The translations under genes and the position numbers were made by a program. Below, piece by piece: positions 8,220-16,944 of a DNA stretch of 64,000 nt. Source of the DNA: Bradyrhizobium sp. 164 (GTDB taxonomy: Bacteria > Pseudomonadota > Alphaproteobacteria > Rhizobiales > Xanthobacteraceae); assembly GCF_023073715.1 (NCBI RefSeq), contig NZ_JADPKA010000069.1, positions 1 through 64,000 on the forward strand, given 5' to 3'. Under the pieces are notes generated by a model. It was not told the DNA's origin, made no database searches, and saw nothing but the letters and a program-made list of their open reading frames with translations. How positions within the stretch are numbered: position 1 is the stretch's first letter; the number at the start of each line of letters is the position of its first letter.

Positions 8220-9317
8220 ATGGCCGCCGCATTGCAAAACGCCAACAGCAACGACATCACCAGCGTGATCTCCACGCTCGGTCAGCGGGCCAACACCCGT
8301 GCCAAGGACGGCAGGCCGGCCGAGCAATTGTCCGGACCGAAGCGCGCCGCGATCCTGATGCTGGCGCTGGGCGAGCAATATGGCGGCAAGATCTGGTCGC
8401 TGCTCGACGACGACGAGGTGCGCCAGCTCTCGCTGGAGATGTCGACGCTCGGCACCGTCGAGGTCGACACCGTCGAGGACATGCTGCTCGAATTCGTCTC
8501 GCGCATGTCGGCCTCGGGCGCGCTGATGGGCAATTTCGACGCCACTGAGCGGCTGCTCCAGCAGTACCTGCCGCCGGAGCGCGTCAACGGCATCATGGAC
8601 GAGATCCGCGGCCCCGCCGGCCGCAACATGTGGGAAAAGCTCTCCAACGTGCAGGAAGAGGTGCTCGCGAACTATCTCAAGAACGAATATCCGCAGACCA
8701 TCGCGGTGGTGCTGTCGAAGCTGAAGCCGGAGCACGCCGCCCGTGTGCTCGGCATCTTCCCCGAGGAACTCGCGCTCGACGTCGTCAACCGCATGCTGAA
8801 GATGGAAGCGGTGCAGAAGGAGGTGATCGAGAGCGTGGAGAAGACGCTGCGCACCGAGTTCATGTCCAACCTGTCGCAGACCCGCCGCCGCGACGCCCAC
8901 GAGGTGATGGCGGAAATCTTCAACAATTTCGACCGCCAGACCGAGACCCGCTTCATCACGTCGCTGGAAGAGGACAACCGGGAATCGGCCGAGCGCATCA
9001 AGGCGCTGATGTTCACCTTCGACGACCTCGTCAAGCTGGATTCCGGCTCGGCCCAGACCCTGATGCGCAATGTCGACAAGGACAAGCTCGGCGTCGCGCT
9101 CAAGAGCGCCAACGAGGACGTCCGCAGCTTCTTCTTCGGCAACATGTCATCGCGCGCGGCCAAGATGCTCCAGGACGACATGGCGGCGATGGGCCCCGTG
9201 CGTCTGCGTGATGTCGACGAAGCGCAGGCGCTGCTCGTCAACCTCGCCAAGGACCTCGCCGCCAAGGGCGAGATCATGCTGACCAAGAACCGCGCCGACG
9301 ACGAGCTGGTGTACTGA
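8220..9317 (+). CDS. fliG: Flagellar motor switch protein FliG
   Basis: This 365-residue protein is the rotor component that contacts the stator and sets torque and direction. The N-terminal FliG_N begins at SGPKRAAILMLALGEQ. The middle domain includes NEYPQTIAVVLSKLKPEHAA. The C-terminal torque domain has MFTFDDLVKLDSGSAQTLMRN, with the charged residues expected for stator contact. The length is about 25-30 residues above enteric FliG because of an N-terminal extension, usual in alphaproteobacteria. Its stop codon overlaps the start of the next gene by one base (TGATG). Confidence 0.96.
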   Translation: MAAALQNANSNDITSVISTLGQRANTRAKDGRPAEQLSGPKRAAILMLALGEQYGGKIWSLLDDDEVRQLSLEMSTLGTVEVDTVEDMLLEFVSRMSASGALMGNFDATERLLQQYLPPERVNGIMDEIRGPAGRNMWEKLSNVQEEVLANYLKNEYPQTIAVVLSKLKPEHAARVLGIFPEELALDVVNRMLKMEAVQKEVIESVEKTLRTEFMSNLSQTRRRDAHEVMAEIFNNFDRQTETRFITSLEEDNRESAERIKALMFTFDDLVKLDSGSAQTLMRNVDKDKLGVALKSANEDVRSFFFGNMSSRAAKMLQDDMAAMGPVRLRDVDEAQALLVNLAKDLAAKGEIMLTKNRADDELVY

Positions 9318-9940
9318 TGGGCGCTCCGGCAAAATTCCTGTTCGATACCGACTTCGCCGCACCCGAACGCTCGAGCCGCGAGAAACCCGCGACGGCGGCC
9401 GAGATCGCCCAGAAGATCGCGGAAGCCGAGGCACGCGCCTATCAGGACGGCTTTGCCGCCGGCCAGCGCGAGGCCAAGGCCGAGAGCGACCGCCGCGTTG
9501 CGCTGGCCATGGAGGAGATCAACATCGCGATCCGGGGCATCGCCTCCGGGATCGGCAACATCGAGTCCAAGATGGAGACCGAGGCTGTCGACGTCGCGCT
9601 CGCGGTGGCCCGCAAACTGTGCGCCGATCTGGTCGCCGCCGAGCCGCTCGGCGAGATCGTCGCACTCGTCAAGGACTGCTTCTCGCATTTGGTGGCGACG
9701 CCGCATCTCGTCGTCCGCATCAACGACGCGCTCTACGACGCTGCGCGCGACAAGATCGAGCGGCTCGCCAAGCAGAGCGGCTTCGAGGGCCGGCTGGTGA
9801 TCCTGGCTGAGCCGGAGATTGCCACCGGCGACTGCCGAATCGAATGGGCCGATGGCGGCGTCGTGCTGGAGCGCGGCGCCATCGCGGCCAAGATCGACGA
9901 AATGGTCGGACGCTACATCGCGTCCCGCAGGGGGAATTAA
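9317..9940 (+). CDS. fliH: Flagellar assembly protein FliH / FlbE
   Basis: A 207-residue FliH-type regulator of the export ATPase FliI. The N-terminal part is charged and helical (AEIAQKIAEAEARAYQDGFAAGQ). It carries the AYQDGFAAG string found in FliH/FlbE proteins. The C-terminal half has VDVALAVARKLCADLV and ends with a domain like the HrpE/FliH export family. Position between fliG and fliN is the same as flbE in the Caulobacter fliF operon. Sequence divergence in this family is high, so context carries much of the call. Confidence 0.82.
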   Translation: MGAPAKFLFDTDFAAPERSSREKPATAAEIAQKIAEAEARAYQDGFAAGQREAKAESDRRVALAMEEINIAIRGIASGIGNIESKMETEAVDVALAVARKLCADLVAAEPLGEIVALVKDCFSHLVATPHLVVRINDALYDAARDKIERLAKQSGFEGRLVILAEPEIATGDCRIEWADGGVVLERGAIAAKIDEMVGRYIASRRGN

Positions 9941-9943
9941 GCC

Positions 9944-10294
9944 ATGAGCGACACCGACGGACAGGTCCCGCTGCCCGATCTCAACGGCCCGATGCCGCCG
10001 ACCGGTACCGATGTCGGCTACACCGAGGACGAATATGCCTCGCGCGTTGCTGCCGACCTCGAAGCCGTGTTCGACGTGCCGGTGCAGGTCTCGGCCGTGC
10101 TCGGCCGCTCCAAGATGGACGTCGGCGAGCTCTTGAAGCTCGGGCCCGGCACCGTGCTCGAGCTCGACCGCCGCGTCGGCGAGGCCATCGACATCTACGT
10201 CAACAACCGGCTCGTCGCCCGCGGCGAGGTGGTGCTGGTCGAAGATAAGCTCGGCGTGACCATGACCGAAATCATCAAGACCGAACGCGGTTAG
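9944..10294 (+). CDS. fliN: Flagellar motor switch protein FliN
   Basis: This 116-residue C-ring protein has the SpoA/SurA domain at about residues 35-110. Family strings are VPVQVSAVLGRSKMDVGELL, LGPGTVLELDR and VYVNNRLVARGEVV-like VNNRLVARGEVVLVEDKLGV. FliN forms the base of the switch with FliM and binds FliH-FliI. The gene begins 3 nt after fliH, within the same operon. Confidence 0.95.
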   Translation: MSDTDGQVPLPDLNGPMPPTGTDVGYTEDEYASRVAADLEAVFDVPVQVSAVLGRSKMDVGELLKLGPGTVLELDRRVGEAIDIYVNNRLVARGEVVLVEDKLGVTMTEIIKTERG

Positions 10295-10348
10295 CACAAA
10301 TAAAGACAATGACGCGCAACGGCGCGACCAGACGGACAGGAGACTGAC

Positions 10349-11734
10349 ATGCGGCTTCTCATCGTTGGCACCTTGAAGGGCCAGCTCACCACGGCCACCA
10401 AGATCGCGATGGAGAACGGCGCCACCGTGACCCATGCTGAGGATCACGAGCAGGCGATGCGCGTCCTGCGCAGCGGCAAGGGGGCCGACCTCCTGCTGGT
10501 CGACGTCGCGCTCGACATCCGCGACCTCGTGATTCGGCTGGAGGCGGAGCACATCCACGCTCCGATCGTCGCCTGCGGCATCACCAACGACGCCCGCGCC
10601 GCGGTCGCCGCGATCCATGCCGGCGCCAAGGAATACATCCCGCTGCCGCCGGATCCGGAGCTGATCGCGGCGGTGTTGGGTGCCGTTGCCAACGATTCCC
10701 GCGAGCTGGTCTATCGCGACGAGGCGATGGCCAAGGTGATCAAGCTTGCCCAGCAGATCGCAGGCTCCGACGCCTCGGTGATGATCACCGGCGAGTCCGG
10801 CACCGGCAAGGAAGTGCTGGCCCGTTACGTCCACACCCGCTCGGCCCGCGCCAAGCGTCCGTTCATCTCGATCAACTGCGCCGCTATCCCTGAGCATCTG
10901 CTGGAATCCGAGCTGTTCGGCCACGAGAAGGGCGCCTTCACCGGAGCGATCGCCCGCCGCATCGGCAAGTTCGAGGAGGCGACGGGGGGCACGCTGCTGC
11001 TCGACGAAATCTCGGAGATGGACGTCCGCTTGCAATCGAAGCTGCTGCGCGCCATCCAGGAGCGCGTGATCGATCGCGTCGGCGGCACCAAGCCTGTCGC
11101 CGTCGACATCCGCATCATCGCGACCTCGAACCGCAATTTGGCTGAGGCCGTGCGCGAAGGCACGTTCCGCGAGGATCTGCTGTTCCGTCTCAACGTCGTG
11201 AATTTGAAGATCCCGCCGCTGCGCGAGCGCCCCGCCGACATCCTCGAGCTCGCCCAGCACTTCGTGAAGAAATATGCCGAGGCCAACGGCGTGCCGCTGC
11301 GCCCGATTTCGGCGGAGGCGCGCCGCGTGCTCTCCACCAACCGCTGGCAGGGCAACGTCCGCGAGCTCGAAAACACCATGCATCGCGCGGTGCTGATGGC
11401 GCAGGGCGACGAGATCGGCGCCGACGCAATCATCACGCCGGATGGTGACCGCCTCGACCTCGCCAGGACCGCGCCGGCCGTGGCGCATGCGACAATGGCC
11501 GCCGAGCAGGTGACACGTGCGCTCGTGGGCCGCACCGTCGCCGATGTCGAGCGCGACCTCATCCTGGAGACGCTGAAGCACTGCCTCGGCAACCGCACCC
11601 ATGCCGCCAACATCTTAGGAATCTCAATCCGCACGCTGCGCAACAAGCTCAACGAATACGCCGACGGCGGCATCCCGATCCCGCCCGCAGGCACCCCGGG
11701 CGAATATCCGCGCATGCCGATGGTAGGGGCGTAG
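10349..11734 (+). CDS. flbD: Sigma-54-dependent flagellar regulator FlbD
   Basis: This 461-residue activator has a receiver-like domain (1-110), an AAA+ sigma-54 interaction domain (about 125-355) and a C-terminal Fis-type helix-turn-helix (about 405-445, AANILGISIRTLRNKL). Walker A is GESGTGKE near residue 148 and the sigma-54 contact motif GAFTGA is near 195. The receiver keeps an Asp at residue 52 (LLLVDV) but lacks the usual N-terminal acidic pair (MRLLIVGT) and has Pro where the conserved Lys is expected (YIPLPPD). Caulobacter FlbD is likewise degenerate and works with FliX. It likely activates the sigma-54 site upstream of fliK. Confidence 0.92.
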   Translation: MRLLIVGTLKGQLTTATKIAMENGATVTHAEDHEQAMRVLRSGKGADLLLVDVALDIRDLVIRLEAEHIHAPIVACGITNDARAAVAAIHAGAKEYIPLPPDPELIAAVLGAVANDSRELVYRDEAMAKVIKLAQQIAGSDASVMITGESGTGKEVLARYVHTRSARAKRPFISINCAAIPEHLLESELFGHEKGAFTGAIARRIGKFEEATGGTLLLDEISEMDVRLQSKLLRAIQERVIDRVGGTKPVAVDIRIIATSNRNLAEAVREGTFREDLLFRLNVVNLKIPPLRERPADILELAQHFVKKYAEANGVPLRPISAEARRVLSTNRWQGNVRELENTMHRAVLMAQGDEIGADAIITPDGDRLDLARTAPAVAHATMAAEQVTRALVGRTVADVERDLILETLKHCLGNRTHAANILGISIRTLRNKLNEYADGGIPIPPAGTPGEYPRMPMVGA

Positions 11735-11763
11735 GCGGCGCTCACGCTGATCGAGAATGTAGA

Positions 11764-11793
11764 TGCCCGGGCCGGTCCCGGGCACTTTGTTTG
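11764..11793 (+). terminator. Intrinsic terminator of the fliF-flbD operon
   Basis: The stem TGCCCGGG / CCCGGGCA encloses CCGGT and is followed by CTTTGTTTG. It lies 29 nt after the flbD stop codon. Confidence 0.7.
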
Positions 11794-11810
11794 ACGCAGG
11801 CTGCCAACCT

Positions 11811-11890
11811 CGTCATTGCGAGCGCAGTGAAGCAATCCAGAATCCCTCCGCGGCGACACTCTGGATTGCTTCGCTTCGCTCGCAATGACG
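11811..11890. repeat. Palindromic repeat, family C (copy 1)
   Basis: An inverted repeat of about 80 bp. The left arm is CGTCATTGCGAGCG...GAAGCAATCCAGA and the right arm is TCTGGATTGCTTCGCTTCGC followed by TCGCAATGACG. A second copy with the same ends lies at 61158-61241. This is a common rhizobial interspersed palindrome. Confidence 0.85.
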
Positions 11891-11989
11891 AACCTCAAGA
11901 GCATCCTTCGCATGACGGAACCGCGTCCCGTGGCTAGGCCATCCGCGCGCCAAGCACTATAACTCCGCGAGAACCACACGAGGATAAAC

Positions 11990-13138
11990 ATGTCGGAAGC
12001 TCAAATCACGGACTGGCTGGCGTCGCAGCGGCAGGCGATGATCGATCTGTTGCGCGATGTCGTGAACATCGATTCCGGATCCTACGACAAGGAAGGTGTC
12101 GATGCGGTCGGTGCGCGGTTCGAGCGGCATTTTTCCGAGCTTGGCATTCCGTTCCGCCGCGAAAGCCACGGCACGTTTGGCGACGCGATCCATGCCGAAG
12201 TCGCAAAGCCCGGCAGCAACGAGAAGCCGGTGCTGTTGATGGGGCATCGCGACACCGTGTTCGGCAAGGGCGAGGCCGGACGGCGTCCGTTCACCATCAG
12301 GGACGGCCGCGCCTATGGACCCGGCGTGGCCGACATGAAGTCCGGGCTCGTCATGAACGTGTTCGTGGCGACCGCCTTCCACAAGTTCGGCGGCAATCCG
12401 CATCCAATCAAGCTGCTGATCACCTCGGACGAGGAGATCGGCTCGCCCTCCTCGCGGCCGGTGATCGAGCGCGAAGGACGCGCCGCGCGCGCCGTGTTCA
12501 ACGCCGAGCCGGGCCGCCCCACGGGGAATATCGTCACCGGGCGCAAGGGCGGCATCTTCATGCATTTCGCCATCACCGGCAAAGCCGCCCATTCCGGCGC
12601 CAATTTCGCCGCCGGCGTCAGCGCGATCGGCGAGCTCGCGCACAAGATCGTGCAGATCCACGCGCTGACCAATCTCGACAAGGGTATCACGCTCAACGTC
12701 GGCTTGGTCTCGGGCGGACAATCCGTCAACACCACGGCGCCTTACGCGGAAGGCCAGATCGATCTGCGCTATGTCGATCCCGCAGACCGCGCGACGGTGA
12801 TGACCGCGATCGAGCAGATCATCGCGACGCCCTATGTGCCAGGCACCAGCGCGACGCTGACCATCAAGGGCGAGTTCGTGCCGGTGGTGCAGAGCGCGGA
12901 GTCGAAAGCGCTGTTTGACGGCTATCGGGCCGCCGCCAGAGAGGTTGGCCTTGCCACGCTCCAGGGCGAGTTCTCGGGCGGCTGCGCCGATTCCGGCTTC
13001 ACCGCCGCGGTGGGCACGCCGACCATCTGCGGCCTTGGCCCGGTCGGCGGGCTCGCGCACACGCCGGAGGAATATCTCGAGCTCGACAGCATCGTGCCGC
13101 GCGCGCAGGCGCTCGCGCTGGCGATTCTAAGAGGGTGA
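11990..13138 (+). CDS. M20 family metallopeptidase (glutamate carboxypeptidase-like)
   Basis: A 382-residue zinc-dependent hydrolase. Metal ligands are visible: H86 and D88 in GHRDTVF, D115 in GVADMKSG, E148/E149 in TSDEEIGS, and a C-terminal His in GLAHTPEEY. The lid domain holds GKAAHSGANFAAGVSAI. The overall pattern matches carboxypeptidase G2-like M20A peptidases, which remove C-terminal glutamate from peptides or folates. No signal peptide is seen, so it is probably cytosolic, unlike secreted CPG2. Substrate is not determined from sequence. It stands alone downstream of the flagellar block. Confidence 0.85.
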   Translation: MSEAQITDWLASQRQAMIDLLRDVVNIDSGSYDKEGVDAVGARFERHFSELGIPFRRESHGTFGDAIHAEVAKPGSNEKPVLLMGHRDTVFGKGEAGRRPFTIRDGRAYGPGVADMKSGLVMNVFVATAFHKFGGNPHPIKLLITSDEEIGSPSSRPVIEREGRAARAVFNAEPGRPTGNIVTGRKGGIFMHFAITGKAAHSGANFAAGVSAIGELAHKIVQIHALTNLDKGITLNVGLVSGGQSVNTTAPYAEGQIDLRYVDPADRATVMTAIEQIIATPYVPGTSATLTIKGEFVPVVQSAESKALFDGYRAAAREVGLATLQGEFSGGCADSGFTAAVGTPTICGLGPVGGLAHTPEEYLELDSIVPRAQALALAILRG

Positions 13139-13148
13139 GGGAGGCGCC

Positions 13149-13238
13149 GTAGGGTGGGCAAAGGCGCGCCTGCGCCGTGCCCACCATTTGGCTTCGCTGG
13201 GTAGAAGTGGTGGGCACGCTTCGCTTTGCCCACCCTAC
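13149..13238. repeat. Palindromic repeat, family D (copy 1)
   Basis: A nested inverted repeat. The outer arms are GTAGGGTGGGCAAAG (13149) and CTTTGCCCACCCTAC (13224). The inner arms are GTGCCCACCA (13177) and TGGTGGGCAC (13208). It lies after the peptidase gene. A short copy is at 56670-56704. It is of a type widespread in rhizobia and other proteobacteria. Confidence 0.85.
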
Positions 13239-13253
13239 GAGACCCGCCAAACT

Positions 13254-13409
13254 CTACGAATAACTCGGCGCGTCGGGCCTGCGGAAGATGTGGATGGGGT
13301 CGCCCGGCACGATCGGTTCGCCGCTGAACATCGCGTAGGCGTAGAGCACGAGATAGGCAATCGCGAGCGCGCCGATGGCGTAGAAGGCCCAGGTCGCGAC
13401 GCGCTTCAT
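13254..13409 (-). CDS. Small single-pass membrane protein
   Basis: A 51-residue protein starting MKRVATWAFYAIG. One hydrophobic segment spans about residues 6-28 (TWAFYAIGALAIAYLVLYAY). A short polar tail follows, EPIVPGDPIHIFRRP. The codon use matches neighbouring genes and the frame is closed at both ends. No family name is recognised. It is downstream of the flavin reductase on the same strand, about 95 nt away, so it could be the last gene of the ssu transcript. Confidence 0.6.
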   Translation of the reverse strand: MKRVATWAFYAIGALAIAYLVLYAYAMFSGEPIVPGDPIHIFRRPDAPSYS

Positions 13410-13504
13410 CCATCCGCTCCATTGCCGCCCCCGATCCGGAAGGCTCAGGCGCTTCTAAAGCGGTGGCGGGGAAAACGCCAGCCTTGCGCGAGCGATGGCG
13501 GCGA

Positions 13505-14086
13505 TCAAATGCCGCGCCGGGCGCGCGCAGGGACGCTGACGTCTGCAAGCTTGACCGCGTCTTCGTCCTGGTCGACGGCCACGTACTGGCCGTGCCAATA
13601 AGCCAGCGCCGCAGTCCGCCTCGAGCTCTTGATATCCCTGACACGGCCGATGACTATGCCGTGCGAATGCCGCTCGATGATCTCCTCGACCTCGCAATCG
13701 AACGCCGACAAGGCGCCGACCAGGAGCGGAACGCCCGACACCGCCCTCACCCATTGGGCGCCCGCGAAACGGTCGGCGCCCTTCAACCCGCCCTTGCCGG
13801 CAAAACGTTCGGCGACATCGAGCTGATCGGCATTGAGGATATTCACGCCGAAGGCACCATGGCGGCGGATCAGCGGAAAGGACGAGGCATCGCGATTGAT
13901 GCTGACCAGCAGCGTCGGCGGCTCGACCGACAGCGAGGTCACCGAGGTCACCGTCATGCCGCTGATGTCGCTGCCCCGCCCGGCGGTGATGACGCTGACG
14001 CCGCCGGTGAGATGGCGCAAGGCGCCGCGGAAATCGGCGGACGAGACGGGGATTTCGGTCATGAGATCGCGGGGCACTACATTCAT
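13505..14086 (-). CDS. Flavin reductase (NADH:FMN oxidoreductase) for the sulfonate operon
   Basis: This 193-residue protein belongs to the flavin reductase-like (HpaC/DIM6) family. It has FRGALRHLTGGVSVITA, SGMTVTSVTSLSVEPPTLLVSIN and FGVNIL, the usual FMN-binding strings. It reduces FMN with NAD(P)H and supplies FMNH2 to a partner monooxygenase. It is the last gene behind ssuB, so it most likely feeds SsuD, replacing the flavodoxin-like SsuE found in Escherichia coli. The start ATG at 14086 has GGGGGAG upstream. Confidence 0.87.
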   Translation of the reverse strand: MNVVPRDLMTEIPVSSADFRGALRHLTGGVSVITAGRGSDISGMTVTSVTSLSVEPPTLLVSINRDASSFPLIRRHGAFGVNILNADQLDVAERFAGKGGLKGADRFAGAQWVRAVSGVPLLVGALSAFDCEVEEIIERHSHGIVIGRVRDIKSSRRTAALAYWHGQYVAVDQDEDAVKLADVSVPARARRGI

Positions 14087-14118
14087 GGCGTTGCTCCCCC
14101 AAGCGGGGTTCCCTGTAT

Positions 14119-14955
14119 TTAGGTACGATCGTCCGCCGATAACAGGTGGTTCAGGATCGAGCCTTCGAGGCCCGCAAGCTCAGCTGAGCCACGCTGGCGC
14201 GGCCGGGCCGCGTTAACCGTGACGTCATGAGCGATCCGGCCCTCCTCGATCACCAGCACCCGGTCTGCGAGCGCGACGGCCTCGGAGACGTCGTGGGTGA
14301 CAAGGATCGCGGTAAAGCCCTGGTCGCGCCAGACGCGTTCCAAAAGGCGCTGCATCGAAATCCGGGTCAGCGCGTCCAGCGCACCGAGCGGCTCGTCGAA
14401 GGCGAGCACGCGCGGCCGGGAGACCAGCGCGCGACCGAGTGCGACGCGCTGCTTCTGGCCGCCCGACAGCACCGAGGGCCATTGGTCGCGCTTCTCGGCC
14501 AGCCCGACCTCGCTCAGGGCTTTCTCGGCGCGCGCATGCGCATCCTCCGACGCGCGATCGCGGCCGAGCCCGACCTCGACATTGGCGAGCACACGCGCCC
14601 AGGGCAACAGCCGCGGCTCCTGGAACATGACGCGGATGTCCTCGGGCTGGATATCCTGGCCGAAGCTGATGCTGCCGGCGTCGATCTTCTCCAGGCCGGC
14701 GATGAGGCGCAGCAGCGTGCTCTTGCCGCAGCCGCTCTTGCCGACGATGGCGACGAACTGGCCGGCGGGAATGTGCAAATCGATGCCGCGCAGCACCTCG
14801 TTGTCGCCGAAGGATTTGCGCAAGCCCCGGATGCTGAGCGGCAAACCCGCGGCAGTCGCCGGGCGCTCCTCGCGCACCATACGGGCATGTGGCGCGAAAT
14901 TGGCGCGGCTGGCGAGGTCGGTTTCCGGAAGGGAGCTACGAAGCGCTGTCTGCAT
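14119..14955 (-). CDS. ssuB: Sulfonate ABC transporter ATP-binding protein SsuB
   Basis: A 278-residue ATPase of the SsuB/TauB type. Walker A is GKSGCGKST, the signature is LSGGQKQR, Walker B runs into DEPLGALD, and the switch His is in VTHDVSEAV. The string RVMFQEPRLLPW is typical of SsuB/NitT/TauT ATPases. It energises uptake of aliphatic sulfonates through SsuC. It starts 7 nt after ssuC in the minus-strand operon. The N-terminal 40 residues are a variable extension. Confidence 0.92.
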   Translation of the reverse strand: MQTALRSSLPETDLASRANFAPHARMVREERPATAAGLPLSIRGLRKSFGDNEVLRGIDLHIPAGQFVAIVGKSGCGKSTLLRLIAGLEKIDAGSISFGQDIQPEDIRVMFQEPRLLPWARVLANVEVGLGRDRASEDAHARAEKALSEVGLAEKRDQWPSVLSGGQKQRVALGRALVSRPRVLAFDEPLGALDALTRISMQRLLERVWRDQGFTAILVTHDVSEAVALADRVLVIEEGRIAHDVTVNAARPRQRGSAELAGLEGSILNHLLSADDRT

Positions 14956-14962
14956 GTCACTC

Positions 14963-15769
14963 TCAACGTTTCTGGAAGGCGGGGTGCCAAGAGAGCGTCA
15001 GGCGCTCCAGCACGCGGGAGGCACTGTCGGCGAGCTTGCCAAGCAGGGCATAGATCAGGATCGAAAGCACGACGACGTCGATCAGCATGAACTCGCGCGC
15101 CTGCATCGCCATGTAGCCGAGGCCCGAGGACGCCGCGATGGTCTCGGCGACGATCAGGGTCAGCCACATGATTCCGAGCGCGAAGCGGATGCCGACGAAG
15201 ATCGAGGGCAGCGCGCCCGGGAAGATCACCCGGCGAAACAATTCGCCATCGGTCATGCCGTAGATGCGGCCCATCTCGATCAGCTGCGGATCGACCGTGC
15301 GTATGCCGTGCAGCGTGTTGAGGTAGATCGGGAAGAAGACTCCGAGTACCACCAGGAACAGCTTTGCGCTCTCGTCGATGCCGAACCACAGGATGACCAG
15401 CGGGATCAGCGCCAGATGCGGCACGTTGCGCACCATCTGCAGCGTGGTGTCGGTGAGCTTGGCCGAGAGCTGCGACAGGCCGTTGGCGAGCCCGAACGCG
15501 AAGCCGATGCTGCCGCCGATCAAGAAGCCGATCGAGGCGCGCCAGAACGAGACCCAGATGTTGCGGACGAGCTCGCCGGAGAGCAGCAGCTTCCAGCCTG
15601 CGAGCATGACGTCGCTGGGCGCCGGCAGAACCCGCGTCGGCACGAAGCCAGTGACGCTCGCGACCTGCCAGATCGCGATGATGGCGAGCGGCACGATCCA
15701 CTGAATGAGGCCGTCTGCCCGCGGCAGGCGTACGCTGCGCGGAAGGGCAATGCTGTCGATCACGCTCAT
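14963..15769 (-). CDS. ssuC: Sulfonate ABC transporter permease SsuC
   Basis: A 268-residue inner-membrane permease with about six hydrophobic segments. The BPD transport EAA loop is at EMGRIYGMTDGELFRRVIFPGALPSI. The start ATG at 15769 forms an ATGA overlap with the ssuD stop codon, indicating translational coupling. The longer open frame upstream is only a shadow of ssuD. It forms the channel of the SsuABC importer. Confidence 0.93.
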   Translation of the reverse strand: MSVIDSIALPRSVRLPRADGLIQWIVPLAIIAIWQVASVTGFVPTRVLPAPSDVMLAGWKLLLSGELVRNIWVSFWRASIGFLIGGSIGFAFGLANGLSQLSAKLTDTTLQMVRNVPHLALIPLVILWFGIDESAKLFLVVLGVFFPIYLNTLHGIRTVDPQLIEMGRIYGMTDGELFRRVIFPGALPSIFVGIRFALGIMWLTLIVAETIAASSGLGYMAMQAREFMLIDVVVLSILIYALLGKLADSASRVLERLTLSWHPAFQKR

Positions 15770-16944
15770 GATTGCGACACCCGATGCTGCGGACGGAAAT
15801 CGCTGCCGACCGTTTCGCCGAAGGGACCGCCGTTGAAGTGCAGCTTCGTCACGTTGCTGGGCTGCTCCAGCGAGAGCAGCGGGAAGACCAGCTCGGCAAA
15901 GCGATAGGCTTCCTCCAGATGCGGGTAGCCCGACATGATGAAGGTATCGATGCCGAGGTCCTGATACTCCCTGATGCGCGTTGCGACGGTCTGGGCATCG
16001 CCGACCAGCGCCGTGCCGGCGCCGCCGCGCACGAGGCCGACGCCGGCCCACAGGTTCGGAGCGATCTCCAGCTTGTCGCGCCTGCCGCCGTGGAGCTGCG
16101 CCATGCGCTGCTGGCCGACGGAGTCCATACGGGCAAAATTCTTCTGCGCCAGCGCGATGGTCTCGTCGCTGACATGCTTGATCAGCTCGTTCGCGGCACG
16201 CCAGGCCGCTTCATTGGTCTCGCGGACGATCACGTGAAGCCGGATCCCGAAGGACAATTTTCTGCCGCGCGCGGCGGCGACGTCCCTCACCTTCGCGATC
16301 TTCTCGGCAACAAGAGCCGGCGGCTCGCCCCAGGTGAGATATTTGTCCACGGTGTCCACCGCGACATCGATGCCGGCATCCGACGAACCGCCGAAATAGA
16401 GCGGCGGGCGCGGCGACTGCACCGGCGGAAACAAGAGCTTGCCGCCCTCGATATGGATATGCTTGCCCTCGGCATTGACGGTCTTGCCGGCGAGCAGATC
16501 GCCATAGACGTTGAGGAACTCGCGGGTGACCTCGTAGCGCTCGTCATGGCCGAGGAAAATGCCGTCGCCCTTGTTCTCGACGGGATCGCCGCCCGTGACG
16601 ACGTTGACGAGAAGCCGACCGTTCGAGATGCGATCAAGCGTCGCCGTCATGCGTGCGGCCACGCTCGGCGATTGCAGGCCCGGACGAACGGCCACGAGAT
16701 AGCGCAGCCGCTCGGTGAACGGCGCCACTGAGGAGGCAACGATCCAGGAATCCTCGCAAGACCGCCCCGTCGGCAGCAGCACGCCGAAATAGCCGAGCTG
16801 ATCGGCGGCCTGGGCGATCTGGCGCAGATAGTTGAAATTGACCTCACGGCCGCCGATGCCGGTGCCGAGATAGCGGCCGTCGCCGTGGGTCGGCAGAAAC
16901 CAGAGGATGTTGGCGTTCGCTTGCTTACTCATGGTGTTGCTCAT
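15766..16944 (-). CDS. ssuD: FMNH2-dependent alkanesulfonate monooxygenase SsuD
   Basis: A 392-residue cytosolic luciferase-fold monooxygenase that cleaves C2+ alkanesulfonates to aldehyde and sulfite using FMNH2 and O2. Family strings are ILWFLPTHGDGRYLGT, LPTGRSCEDSW, LLVNVVTGGDP and FGGSSDAGI. FMSGYPHLEEAYRF near the C-terminus carries residues conserved in SsuD. It overlaps ssuA and ssuC by 4 nt on each side (ATGA). FMNH2 is probably supplied by the flavin reductase at 13505-14086. Confidence 0.95.
   Translation of the reverse strand: MSNTMSKQANANILWFLPTHGDGRYLGTGIGGREVNFNYLRQIAQAADQLGYFGVLLPTGRSCEDSWIVASSVAPFTERLRYLVAVRPGLQSPSVAARMTATLDRISNGRLLVNVVTGGDPVENKGDGIFLGHDERYEVTREFLNVYGDLLAGKTVNAEGKHIHIEGGKLLFPPVQSPRPPLYFGGSSDAGIDVAVDTVDKYLTWGEPPALVAEKIAKVRDVAAARGRKLSFGIRLHVIVRETNEAAWRAANELIKHVSDETIALAQKNFARMDSVGQQRMAQLHGGRRDKLEIAPNLWAGVGLVRGGAGTALVGDAQTVATRIREYQDLGIDTFIMSGYPHLEEAYRFAELVFPLLSLEQPSNVTKLHFNGGPFGETVGSDFRPQHRVSQS

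Noticed and set aside
8672..11602. A 976-codon open frame on the minus strand opposite fliG-flbD
   Set aside because: It is an antisense shadow of high-GC genes; its composition (His, Arg, Asp, Gly rich) and lack of family motifs show no real protein, while the plus strand carries clear flagellar genes.
11811..11890. Family C palindrome as a transcription terminator or RNA gene
   Set aside because: No T-run follows and a second copy lies inside an operon at 61158, so it is better read as an interspersed repeat.
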